From Negativicoccus succinicivorans (GTDB lineage Bacteria; Bacillota; Negativicutes; Veillonellales; Negativicoccaceae), in assembly GCF_014207605.1 (NCBI RefSeq), contig NZ_JACHHI010000003.1:1-64000 (forward strand): a DNA stretch of 64,000 nt, written 5' to 3'. The position numbers and the translations under genes are program-made. Positions within the stretch are counted from its first letter, which is position 1. Every line of letters begins with the position of its first letter. Below are positions 52,700 to 60,802 of the stretch, piece after piece. The notes under the pieces were generated by a model, which saw nothing but the letters and a program-made list of their open reading frames with translations, was not told the origin of the DNA and ran no database searches.

Positions 52700-53473
52700 T
52701 CAAGGGTTTTGGCCGAAAATGTAGGGCGCCGGTACCTGCCAGCGCTGCACAGGCAACAACTGGCCGTAGTAGCCTCCCAATGTATTGGACGCAGCGAGAT
52801 CATACGTCCCTGCGCCGTAGCCGACACGATCAATCACCAATTCAGACGGACGTTTTTCTACCGGTACGGCAAATGTCGCAAGCGCCGCCGCACCGGTCGG
52901 TGTAGTGAGTTCATAGTCGGGCGTTCCGGTGATCGTCGGGAAACCCTGCAACAAAAACTGTGTCGCGGGCGCGGGGACCGAAAGTTCGCCGTGTGCCGCG
53001 CGAATCGTACCCGATCCGGTGGCCACCGGGCCTGTTAATACAATATCGATGTCCAAATATTCCAAACCGAGCGCAATCGACGCGCAATCGATGATGCAAT
53101 CGACCGCGCCGACTTCATGAAAATGCACGTCTTCTGGCGCAATCCCATGGGCCCTGCTTTCCGCCAGCGCCAGTGACCAGAAAATGGATACCGCGCGTTG
53201 TTTCGCGCTGCCTGACCAATCGGCGCGCGCCAAAATGGTTAAAATATCCGGTAAATGACGATGCGTGGTTGTTTCCTTCACATCAACGTTAAAATACGTC
53301 GCCGTGATGCCTCGCTTGTTGACCTTTTCAAAAATCAACTCGTAGTCGTCAAGTCCGAGTTTTTGTAACTCATTGATCAGCCAAATCTGTGGCACTCCTA
53401 AATCAAGCAACACCCCGACAAACATGTTGCCGCTGATCCCGCTCACGGGATCCAAGTACAATGCCCGTTCCAT
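52700..53473 (-). CDS. LarC N-terminal-type protein (DUF111), no LarC2
   Basis: 257 residues with LarC1 motifs: LDPVSGISGNMFVGVLLDLG at about 8-27, VHFHEVGAVDCIIDCASIAL, GPVATGSGTIRAAHGELSVP and TTPTGAAALATFA. In Lactobacillus LarC inserts nickel into the pincer cofactor in a CTP-dependent step and needs LarC2, made by frameshift. Here a terminator and tRNA genes follow, so no LarC2 is possible in cis, and no larB/larE are seen. It is last in the Met T-box operon and begins TGATG after a cobT remnant. Function in this context is unknown. Confidence 0.82.
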   Translation of the reverse strand: MERALYLDPVSGISGNMFVGVLLDLGVPQIWLINELQKLGLDDYELIFEKVNKRGITATYFNVDVKETTTHRHLPDILTILARADWSGSAKQRAVSIFWSLALAESRAHGIAPEDVHFHEVGAVDCIIDCASIALGLEYLDIDIVLTGPVATGSGTIRAAHGELSVPAPATQFLLQGFPTITGTPDYELTTPTGAAALATFAVPVEKRPSELVIDRVGYGAGTYDLAASNTLGGYYGQLLPVQRWQVPAPYIFGQNP

Positions 53474-53759
53474 CAGAGCACTTCCTTTCGCTGCCTTCCT
53501 TTACCCGGACCGTCCTCGGCCACCGTCACACCGGCGGCGCCGAACGTCCGCATTTCATTCAACATATCGAGTGATGCGTCGAGCAGGGACAGCCCCAATG
53601 TCGAGCCGAGTCCTTGCGCCAACGTGAAATTATAATGCAACGCTTCCTGTAATCCCAACTTTTGTAATTGCAATTTGTGCAGGGGATCAGGATACGCCGC
53701 CGAGGCGAATACGTAGTCGTTTAGCCGCGGCGCGATCGCTACCGCCGCTACTGCCGCCT
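53473..53759 (-). pseudogene. Duplicated 3' end of the cobT-like gene
   Basis: This stretch repeats the last third of the cobT-like gene at 58606-58892: 61 of the last 66 residues agree (KLGLQEALHYNFTLAQGLGS and on), and the DNA is about nine-tenths identical by eye. Similarity stops abruptly at 53759/58892, 19 bp past the metH stop. There is no start codon and no N-terminal two thirds. It keeps the TGATG junction to larC. Confidence 0.88.
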
Positions 53760-53777
53760 GTCTCCCCGCGATACCGC

Positions 53778-56180
53778 CTACCGCATCGGATCTTCCCGGG
53801 TGCCGAAAAATGCCGCCGCAATATCGGCCACGGCCGCGGGGTGTGCCGCATACCGGTCCGCACCGATGTCGGCCGCGTAGCGTTCATTGAGTACGGCACC
53901 GCCGACCACCACTTGCACGTCGGGAATCTCCCGTTTGAGCAAGGCGATGGTTTCCTGCATGGAGACAACCGTCGTCGTCATCAGCGCACTCAAGCCGACC
54001 AGTCGTGCATGATAGGTGCGACAGGCATCGAGGATCGCTTGGGGCGGCACGTCTTTGCCGAGGTCGATGATCCGATAGCCGTAGTTTTCCAGTACGACTT
54101 TGACAATATTTTTGCCGATATCATGCACATCGTGCCGCACCGTCGCAAGAATAATCGTGCCGCGATCGGCGGCCGTTTCTCCCTTAGCCTCCAGTACCCG
54201 TTTGACTTCGGCAAACGCAACTTGTGCGGTTTGCGAGGCCCGGATCAGTTGCGGTAAAAACAGTTCCTGCGTTTCAAAACGTCGTCCCACCTCGTTCAAT
54301 GCGCCGATAAGATCCTCATTGACCACGTCAAGCGGCGCTTTACGGGCGAGCAGTTCTTTTGTCAGTCGCAGCGTTTCCGCTTCCAGTCCGTCGACAATCG
54401 CCGCCAAAATCGTCGAGACGGGCGACGGTGCCTTGGCCTCGTCTTGTACTTTACGAGCCCGGGCGATCCATTCCCGCGCCCCGTCATCGTATCCCGCCAG
54501 CACACGGTAGGCGGCCAATGTATCCGTCATACCCCGATCGCCGGGATTGGCAATCGGGGCGTCCAGTCCGTGGGCCAGTGCCATCTGTAAAAATGTCCGA
54601 TTAATGATCGAGCGTTCCGGCATGCCGAAGGAAATATTGCTCACGCCGAGTGCGGTCGCCACGCCGAGTTCCCGTTTCACGAGAGCAACGGCCTCGGCGG
54701 TAATCCGTGCATTTTCCGCACCGGTGCCGAGTGTCAATGTCAGACAGTCAATGAGGATATTTTCTCGCGGGATACCCCATTCCAATGCGCGAGTAACGAT
54801 TTTTTCTGCCAGTGCGAGTCGTCCTTTTGCCGTATCGGGAATCCCGTTTTCATCCAGCGTCAGTCCCAGTACGCAGGCCCCGTAGCGGCGAGCGATCGGC
54901 AATACTTGTGCCAGACTGTCCTCCCCCGCATTGACCGAGTTGAGCAGCGGTTTGCCCGCCACCGCTCGTGCCGCCGCCGCCAACGCGGTCGGTGAGGCCG
55001 TGTCAATCACGAGCGGCGTACCCGTCACCGTTTGTACGGCACGTACCGCCCGCGGCAAGAGTGTCGGTTCATCGACACCCGAGGTACCGACATTGATGTC
55101 AAGAAGCGCCGCGCCTTCCCGACGTTGGACAACAGCTTCCCGAACGACACGATCAAGTACGCCGCGACGCAGTTCTTCCTGCAACTCCCGTTTGCCCGTA
55201 GGATTGATTCGTTCTCCGATCATCAGCGGGCCTTGTCCCAAAACGACGGTTTCCGCATAAGAGGACACCCGTGTTACGGGAGTGACGGAAGGTCTCGTGC
55301 CGTGCACTTCCCCACGCAACGCATGCAAGCGTGCCATCAGTGCGGGATCGGTACCGCAGCAGCCGCCGATGATCTCCACGCCGCGCGACAGGAAATAGCG
55401 CATATGATCAAGATGCGCCTGTACATCGAATCGACTATGACCGTCGGCATCGGGAATCCCGCCGTTCGGCTGCACGATCAACGGCAGTTTCGTTGCCGCC
55501 AACAAAGCGTCCACCAGCGGTCGTGTCTCCGCCGCCCCGAAGGAGCAGTTGATCCCGACGGCTGTCACGCCGAGTCCTTCCAGTGTTGTCGCCATACTGA
55601 CGACATCGGTCCCCGTAAAGGTCCGTCCCGTATGTTCAAAACTCATCGATGCCAAGACGGGAAGATCGCTGTGTTCGCGGGCCGCAAGAACGGCATATTT
55701 GAGTTCCGCCAAATCGGTTTGCGTTTCGATGATGATCAGATCGACACCGGCCGCCACCCCCGCTTCGACTTGTTCCCGATACAAATCATACGCCCGCTCG
55801 GGAGACATATCCCCCGCCGGTGCAAGCAACGCGCCGATTGGCCCAATATCCAAGGCCACGTAAATCGGTCGTGTGCCGTGATCGGCGATATAGCGTTCCC
55901 GTGCCCGCCGCGCACATCCGACGGCGGCATGAATCAAGGCGCTCGGTGTCGCATCCGTATCCGCACATTTGTAGCCGTTGGCACCAAACGTGTTTGTCGT
56001 CAGCACGTCCACGCCGCTCACGAGATAGTCATAGTGTATCGACTCGATAAGTGCAGGCTCATGCAGTACGCACATATCGGGCGCAATCCGCAGATCCGGT
56101 CGCCGCCGTTGGACTTCCGTACCCATCGCTCCGTCAATGAGTACGGTCTGCCCGGCAAGAAATGTACTAAATGGTATCAT
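53778..56180 (-). CDS. metH: Cobalamin-dependent methionine synthase, four-module form
   Basis: 800 residues. Homocysteine/zinc domain (IDGAMGTEVQRR at 16; zinc Cys in GGCCGTDPAL near 278), pterin-binding domain (from IGERINPTGK), cap, and B12-binding domain with DVHDIGKNIV and SALMTTT. The C-terminal reactivation domain of the long MetH is absent and is encoded next door. It methylates homocysteine using methyl-THF from MetF and a cobamide. It overlaps the activation gene by 14 bp. Confidence 0.95.
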   Translation of the reverse strand: MIPFSTFLAGQTVLIDGAMGTEVQRRRPDLRIAPDMCVLHEPALIESIHYDYLVSGVDVLTTNTFGANGYKCADTDATPSALIHAAVGCARRARERYIADHGTRPIYVALDIGPIGALLAPAGDMSPERAYDLYREQVEAGVAAGVDLIIIETQTDLAELKYAVLAAREHSDLPVLASMSFEHTGRTFTGTDVVSMATTLEGLGVTAVGINCSFGAAETRPLVDALLAATKLPLIVQPNGGIPDADGHSRFDVQAHLDHMRYFLSRGVEIIGGCCGTDPALMARLHALRGEVHGTRPSVTPVTRVSSYAETVVLGQGPLMIGERINPTGKRELQEELRRGVLDRVVREAVVQRREGAALLDINVGTSGVDEPTLLPRAVRAVQTVTGTPLVIDTASPTALAAAARAVAGKPLLNSVNAGEDSLAQVLPIARRYGACVLGLTLDENGIPDTAKGRLALAEKIVTRALEWGIPRENILIDCLTLTLGTGAENARITAEAVALVKRELGVATALGVSNISFGMPERSIINRTFLQMALAHGLDAPIANPGDRGMTDTLAAYRVLAGYDDGAREWIARARKVQDEAKAPSPVSTILAAIVDGLEAETLRLTKELLARKAPLDVVNEDLIGALNEVGRRFETQELFLPQLIRASQTAQVAFAEVKRVLEAKGETAADRGTIILATVRHDVHDIGKNIVKVVLENYGYRIIDLGKDVPPQAILDACRTYHARLVGLSALMTTTVVSMQETIALLKREIPDVQVVVGGAVLNERYAADIGADRYAAHPAAVADIAAAFFGTREDPMR

Positions 56181-56757
56181 GGGGTTCCTCCTTTCGTGTG
56201 CAGCCGGTGAGAAAAATAATCGATTTTTCCGGCACCATCAGATGACCGTCCGTCACATGCACACCGATTCGCTTCGACAGTTGCAGGCATGTTGCCAATT
56301 CCTGATTGAGCGCCAGCGGTACGTCACCGTAGCCGGGACTGAAACGCATCGTCGTTGCACCGAACGTGTGCTGCAAGTACGCCGCATAGGCATCGACTAA
56401 TACCGACGCCGTCGCGTCGACGACAACCCCCAGTGCAGGATCGGTCGCCATCCATTCACGAATAGTACGATACACGTCCTGACCGATGGTACAGCCGCAA
56501 ACGATGACCTCGTCGCAATCGGCAAAGAGCCGTCCGAGCGAACGATACGGCAACACGGTATCTCCCCAGCAGCCGCCGGTATCCGTACTCCGCCACGGGC
56601 GTCGCTGATGCGTTTCCCGATATACGGCGGCCGCATCGACAATCTCCCGCGCCCGATCGAGCCAACGGCGATCGGACTCACTGATCCGGCGCCGTTTGTG
56701 TCGCAAAAAACGCAACACGTCGTCTTCATCATAAAAATCAGCCGGCGTTCGTTCCAC
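56167..56757 (-). CDS. Stand-alone MetH activation-domain protein
   Basis: 196 residues ending with TTMRFSPGYGDVPLALNQEL, the AdoMet-binding RxxPGYG motif of the MetH reactivation domain. Such separate proteins restore oxidised cob(II)alamin MetH with AdoMet, as in Thermotoga and many Firmicutes. It overlaps metF by 20 bp and metH by 14 bp, so the three are translationally linked. Confidence 0.88.
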   Translation of the reverse strand: MERTPADFYDEDDVLRFLRHKRRRISESDRRWLDRAREIVDAAAVYRETHQRRPWRSTDTGGCWGDTVLPYRSLGRLFADCDEVIVCGCTIGQDVYRTIREWMATDPALGVVVDATASVLVDAYAAYLQHTFGATTMRFSPGYGDVPLALNQELATCLQLSKRIGVHVTDGHLMVPEKSIIFLTGCTRKEEPHDTI

Positions 56758-57640
56758 GATGTTCCTCCTTGACCGTTTGCAAGGTGCGGCCGATCCCCCT
56801 TGTGACCGCCTGTACCACTTCCGGCCGATTCATCACATACAGGTGAATACCGTCCACTCCCGATGACAATAAATCAATAATCTGCTCGCACGCATACGCA
56901 ATGCCCGCATCATACATCGCCTCCGGCGCATGCTCGTAGCGGTCGAGCATCCGGCGAAACTTCGGCGGCAAACTCGCCCCCGACAACGCGGTCATTCGCA
57001 CAATCTGCGCCTTGTTCAGACAGGGCATGATGCCGGCGGAAATCGGCACATTGATGTCGATACTGCGGGCCGTTTCCAAAAAGCGGAAAAACGCGTCATT
57101 GTCAAAAAACAGCTGCGTCACCAAAAAGTCCGCCCCCGCATTCACCTTATCTCGCAAGCGGATCAAATCCGCCGTCAGGCTGCGAGCCTCCGTATGGCCT
57201 TCAGGATACGTCGCCGCACCGATACAAAATGCGTGCTTGGAGCGCACGTAAGCCACCAGCTCATTGGCATAACGGAATCCGTCCGCGGGCATTTCGCCGT
57301 CTTCTCTGCGATCGCCGCGAAGTAACAGCGTATTTTCAATTCCCGCCGCTTCGATCCGTGCCAAAATCTCCGCCAGTTCCGCTTGCGAATATCCCACGCA
57401 AGTCAAATGCATCAACGGCTCGATGTCCAGCTCCTTGCGGATATACTCCGCCAATTTCAACGTCAACATACCGCGTGCCGCCCCCGCCGCACCGTACGTC
57501 ACCGACATATAGTCGGGATGCCATTGGGCCAACTCATGCAATGTCGCCACCATATTGCCCAAATCGCCTTCCCGTTTCGGCGGGAACACCTCAAACGAAT
57601 ATAACGGCCCTTCTTTTTCATACTTGTCTTTGATTTTCAT
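56738..57640 (-). CDS. metF: Methylenetetrahydrofolate reductase
   Basis: 300 residues: YSFEVFPPKREGDLGN, MSVTYGAAGAARG, LRGDR and DFLVTQLFFDN are MetF signatures (FAD-binding TIM barrel). It reduces methylene-THF to methyl-THF for MetH. First gene of the operon behind the T-box leader; GAGGTCCGT precedes the ATG. Confidence 0.95.
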   Translation of the reverse strand: MKIKDKYEKEGPLYSFEVFPPKREGDLGNMVATLHELAQWHPDYMSVTYGAAGAARGMLTLKLAEYIRKELDIEPLMHLTCVGYSQAELAEILARIEAAGIENTLLLRGDRREDGEMPADGFRYANELVAYVRSKHAFCIGAATYPEGHTEARSLTADLIRLRDKVNAGADFLVTQLFFDNDAFFRFLETARSIDINVPISAGIMPCLNKAQIVRMTALSGASLPPKFRRMLDRYEHAPEAMYDAGIAYACEQIIDLLSSGVDGIHLYVMNRPEVVQAVTRGIGRTLQTVKEEHRGTNAG

Positions 57641-57660
57641 ACGGACCTCTTTTCCCTATA

Positions 57661-57934
57661 AAAAAAGCCCTCGCCCTGATTGCTCAGGGACGAGGACACT
57701 CGTGGTACCACCCTACTTCATCTGCGCTGCAGACCTCATTCATGTACGGCTCAAAGAGCGATACACCAGTGCAGTGACGGGCACACCCGGCACGACCTTG
57801 CCTTGCGGCTCAGCCGGCAGCTCCGAGGCCATTTTCCGCAACGGTTATGATCGCCCGTTTTCACCGACTCGGGCTCTCTGTCGATCGTCTGCGTTGCGTA
57901 CTCTTCTCTTCATCGCTTTTCACATATGTAAATT
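57661..57934 (-). promoter_or_regulatory. T-box leader, probably methionine-specific
   Basis: Leftward transcript begins near 57934 with GCGATGAAGAGAAGAGTA, the stem I start, and CGACAGAGAGCC. The T-box AGGGTGGTACCACG lies at about 57714-57701, and the terminator CCTCGTCCCTGA/TCAGGGCGAGG with TTTTTT at 57697-57661. In stem I the specifier region reads GCGGAAAATGGCCTCGGAGC; ATG (57832-57830) is the best specifier, i.e. Met. The T in the TGGT bulge fits a discriminator A. Uncharged tRNA-Met should switch metF-metH on. Confidence 0.9.
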
Positions 57935-57940
57935 AGAAGC

Positions 57941-57970
57941 ATGATACCAAATCCGTCGACCGATTGTCAA
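57941..57970 (-). promoter_or_regulatory. Promoter of the metF operon
   Basis: Leftward TTGACA (57970-57965), 18-bp spacer, TATCAT (57946-57941), just upstream of the T-box RNA. Confidence 0.78.
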
Positions 57971-57997
57971 ACACTTCAGAAAATTATCACGTAATTC

Positions 57998-58606
57998 TCA
58001 CCAACCACTAATCGTACCGCGTGCACGAGCGGTATCGCCGAATACGTAAGGACGCTCCTGTGTCCACGGCACCGGCTGTCGATAGCCGAGTGTCGCCTCC
58101 GTTACCGCATCACCGCAGATGCCGTAGCCGACCCGATCGGCAATCCGCTCACCCGGCATTTGTGTCGTCACCCATGTCTGCGTTAATACGGCGATCGCTC
58201 CCGTGCCGACGGATTCCGCCGCGACAACCGTCACGTCAAGATAATCCAATCCCAACGCAATGCCCGCCGCCAGCAGCCATTCGTCCGCTGTCAGCACCGC
58301 GCCGACCGTTTCCGCCTGAACGGCCAACGCGGCCAAGCGTTGCCACCCGCCCGCCGCTTCACCGTCCGTCGGCAAGGACGCACGTACCGCCGCGGCAGCG
58401 GGAGAAACGGGCAGCGTCGCCGTCACCGCGACATCACGCCCGACGATCCCGCGACAGGTGACGTCATGAACCGTCACCGTTGCGCGATCGTGGCACCACC
58501 GCCGGTATTCGGCTTGCCAATATGCCGCCGGCACGCCGCAACCGGCAAGCGCACCGAGCCAGCCCGCCGGCGAAGAAAGCACCGGCAGATACAATATCCG
58601 TTCCAT
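57998..58606 (-). CDS. Strongly diverged LarC-like protein
   Basis: 202 residues starting MERILYLPVLSSPAGWLGAL (compare MERALYLDPVSGISGNMFVG in the other copy). The C-terminal IADRVGYGICGDAVTEATLG and PYVFGD match the LarC gene at 52700 (IDRVGYGAGTYDLAASNTLG, PYIFGQ). The key motifs (SGISGNM, HFHEVGAVD, GPVATGSG) are lost or changed, and about 50 residues are missing. The TGATG junction to the preceding cobT-like gene is identical in layout. Either decaying or with a new role. Confidence 0.75.
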   Translation of the reverse strand: MERILYLPVLSSPAGWLGALAGCGVPAAYWQAEYRRWCHDRATVTVHDVTCRGIVGRDVAVTATLPVSPAAAAVRASLPTDGEAAGGWQRLAALAVQAETVGAVLTADEWLLAAGIALGLDYLDVTVVAAESVGTGAIAVLTQTWVTTQMPGERIADRVGYGICGDAVTEATLGYRQPVPWTQERPYVFGDTARARGTISGW

Positions 58607-59652
58607 CACCGCACCTCTTCTCTCTGTCGCCCCTTGCCCGGGCCGTCTTCCGCCACCGCCACACCGGCGGCGCCGAACGTCCGCATTTCATTCAACATAT
58701 CGAGTGATGCATCGAGCAGGGACAGTCCCAACGTCGAGCCGAGCCCTTGCGCCAACGTGAAATCATAATGCAACGCAGCCTGTAATCCCAATTTTTGCAA
58801 TTGTAATTGGTGCAGGGGATCAGGATACGCCGCCGAGGCGAATACGTAGTCTTTTACCCGCGGCGCGATCGCAGCCGCCGCTACTGCCGCCGCGCCGGTG
58901 ACGCTGTTGTCAAAAACGATCGCCATATGGCGCGCGGCCGCGCCTAAAACCAGCCCCGTCAACATCGCAATCGATGCGTTTCCGTAGCGCGTGAGTACCG
59001 TTTCCGGTTCCGTTTGCGCCAACGTCCACGCCTCACTTTGCGCGGTAAAGCCCTGCGCCCGCATCGCTTCGGAGAGTTCCGGTCCTAAAAAGGCCGTCGT
59101 CACGGCAAGCGCCGCAAGCGCGCCGCGAGCGCCGATTTCACCGAGCGCCAATGCTTCGACGCCGCTATGCGCCAATTCACCGGCCAGCGCGCCGCCGAAG
59201 GCAATCGCTTCCGCGCATGCTTCCTGCGTCAGCGCGTCCCCTTTTTGCAATGACTGACTGCCGTTTTGCATTTTATGCAGCATCACGCCCGCGACATGTT
59301 CGGTGTTTTGTTCCAAGCCGACATCCGCCACATATACCGGCGCCTGCAGTTCGCGCGCCAACGCCGAAACGGGCGCCGCGCCGCCGGCAATAAGCATCAG
59401 TTCCGCCAGGCTCTTTTTTCCGTGATCCTGATTGTCCGGACTGTCGATCGACGTATCCGCGGCGGCAATGACAATGGCTTTTTGCAGGCGAGCCGGTTTT
59501 TTACGGCAGGTAATGCCGGCGATGCGAATCGCCATTTCTTCCAATTGCGCCAATGAGCCCAACGGTTTGGTAAGGTTATCGACGTACTCGCGGCATTGCT
59601 CCATCACCGAGGTGTCGAGCGGCGCGATTTGATCATTCCATGCTTCCAACAT
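58606..59652 (-). CDS. CobT-family subunit lacking the catalytic Glu (ArsA/ArsB-like)
   Basis: 348 residues of CobT fold: LTKPLGSLAQLEEMAIRIAG, VADVGLEQNTEHVAG, VFDNSVTGAAAVAAAAIAP. At the C-terminal catalytic loop CobT has GEGSGA; here it reads LAQGLGSTLGLSLL, so the general-base Glu is absent. In Veillonella and Sporomusa two adjacent CobT homologues, ArsA and ArsB, work only as a heteromer and activate phenol and p-cresol for phenolyl cobamides. This gene overlaps its partner by 20 bp and fits that pattern. Its 3' end is duplicated at 53473-53759. Confidence 0.8.
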   Translation of the reverse strand: MLEAWNDQIAPLDTSVMEQCREYVDNLTKPLGSLAQLEEMAIRIAGITCRKKPARLQKAIVIAAADTSIDSPDNQDHGKKSLAELMLIAGGAAPVSALARELQAPVYVADVGLEQNTEHVAGVMLHKMQNGSQSLQKGDALTQEACAEAIAFGGALAGELAHSGVEALALGEIGARGALAALAVTTAFLGPELSEAMRAQGFTAQSEAWTLAQTEPETVLTRYGNASIAMLTGLVLGAAARHMAIVFDNSVTGAAAVAAAAIAPRVKDYVFASAAYPDPLHQLQLQKLGLQAALHYDFTLAQGLGSTLGLSLLDASLDMLNEMRTFGAAGVAVAEDGPGKGRQREEVR

Positions 59653-60709
59653 CGGCGTTACCTCCCTGCATCATTTCTTGTTTCGTCAGGCAATCATTGT
59701 AAATCGCCAACGCATGTTCAAGCATGCGCATCTGCACCGACGCACCGGACGCTTCTCCGAGCCGTAGCCCTAAATCAACGTAGGCTTCCGTCTGCAAGGC
59801 CTCAAGCGCCATGCAATGCGCCTTTTCCGCCGACAGATGCGACGCCATCACATAGTGACGACTGGCAGGAGCGATCGCTTTGGCGATATGCGCGCAGGCG
59901 GTCGTATTGAAGCCGTCGATGATGACCAGCGCATGATGCGCGGCCGCCGCTAAAATAACGCCTGAAATCACACCGAATTCGAAGCCGCCGACTTTCGCCA
60001 AGACATCGATGCCGTCCGTTTTATCCGGACGGTTCACCGTCAACGCTTTCGCAACGATTTTCTGTTTGCGCGCCAAACGTTCATCGGAAATATTCGTGCC
60101 TCGTCCCGTCACCTGCAATGCATCCCAGCCGCCGAATGCACCGATGATCGCTGCCGCCGATGTTGTATTGGAAATCCCCATTTCCCCGACGGAAAGCAAT
60201 CGGTAACCGCGCGCGATGACATCACCGGCCACTTCGATCCCCGCTTCGATCGCTTGAATCGCCTGCGCCCTCGTCATCGCCGGGCCTTCACTGAAATCCT
60301 GCGTGCCGTAGGCGATTTTTCTGTCCAAGAGCCCCGGAACTCCACTCATATCCGCATTGATGCCCGCATCAATCACCGTCATGTCCGCTCCGGCGTAATG
60401 CGCCAGCGCGTTGGCTCCGGCGCCTTTACTGATGAGATAATTTTTCGTCATCTCTACCGTCGTTTCCACCGGATACGCGGACAATTGATGACGCGCCACG
60501 CCGTGATCCGCCGCGGCTAAAATCATCATTTTCTTAGGCGGCGTCGGCATGACTTCACCCACTACCGCCGCATATTGCACAACGATATCGCGCAGTTTTC
60601 CCAAGTTTCCGTTACCGAGCACCAAATCATCGGCGCGCGACGCGGCCGCTTCCGCAATGCTCGGCGATGGCACTTCAATCTGCGCCACCGTCTTTTCCCA
60701 CAGACTCAT
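59633..60709 (-). CDS. cobT: Nicotinate-nucleotide phosphoribosyltransferase CobT family (ArsA/ArsB-like partner)
   Basis: 358 residues, canonical CobT: MMILAAADHGVARHQLSAYP, YLISKGAGANALAHYAGADM, GEMGISNTTSAAAIIGAFGG and the catalytic loop GLRLGEASGASVQMRMLEHA with the Glu. It transfers ribose phosphate from NaMN to a lower-ligand base. Paired with the Glu-less neighbour it probably forms an ArsAB-type enzyme, so lower ligands may include phenolics. Starts behind GGGAGGGATCC. Confidence 0.9.
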   Translation of the reverse strand: MSLWEKTVAQIEVPSPSIAEAAASRADDLVLGNGNLGKLRDIVVQYAAVVGEVMPTPPKKMMILAAADHGVARHQLSAYPVETTVEMTKNYLISKGAGANALAHYAGADMTVIDAGINADMSGVPGLLDRKIAYGTQDFSEGPAMTRAQAIQAIEAGIEVAGDVIARGYRLLSVGEMGISNTTSAAAIIGAFGGWDALQVTGRGTNISDERLARKQKIVAKALTVNRPDKTDGIDVLAKVGGFEFGVISGVILAAAAHHALVIIDGFNTTACAHIAKAIAPASRHYVMASHLSAEKAHCMALEALQTEAYVDLGLRLGEASGASVQMRMLEHALAIYNDCLTKQEMMQGGNADVGSME

Positions 60710-60773
60710 AGGATCCCTCCCATCATAATGACTTCATTATAACACGGACATTTTGTCTTCTATTTCGCACAAT

Positions 60774-60798
60774 AAAAAAGCGGTATGTCCGCTTTTTT
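60774..60798. terminator. Terminator after the ypfJ-like gene
   Basis: AAAAAAGCGG-TATGT-CCGCTTTTTT stem, symmetrical T runs, 4 bp after the stop of the leftward gene. Confidence 0.88.
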
Positions 60799-60802
60799 GA
60801 TT

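Noticed and set aside
52500-52700. LarC2 made by programmed frameshift after the larC gene
   Set aside because: A terminator and the tRNA promoter begin within 10-125 bp of the stop; there is no room for a LarC2 domain.
55032-56210. 392-codon plus-strand frame opposite metH
   Set aside because: Antisense shadow of metH, without a ribosome site and with biased composition.
53473-59652. Insertion sequence or transposon explaining the cobT duplication
   Set aside because: No transposase gene or terminal inverted repeats were found at the duplication borders.
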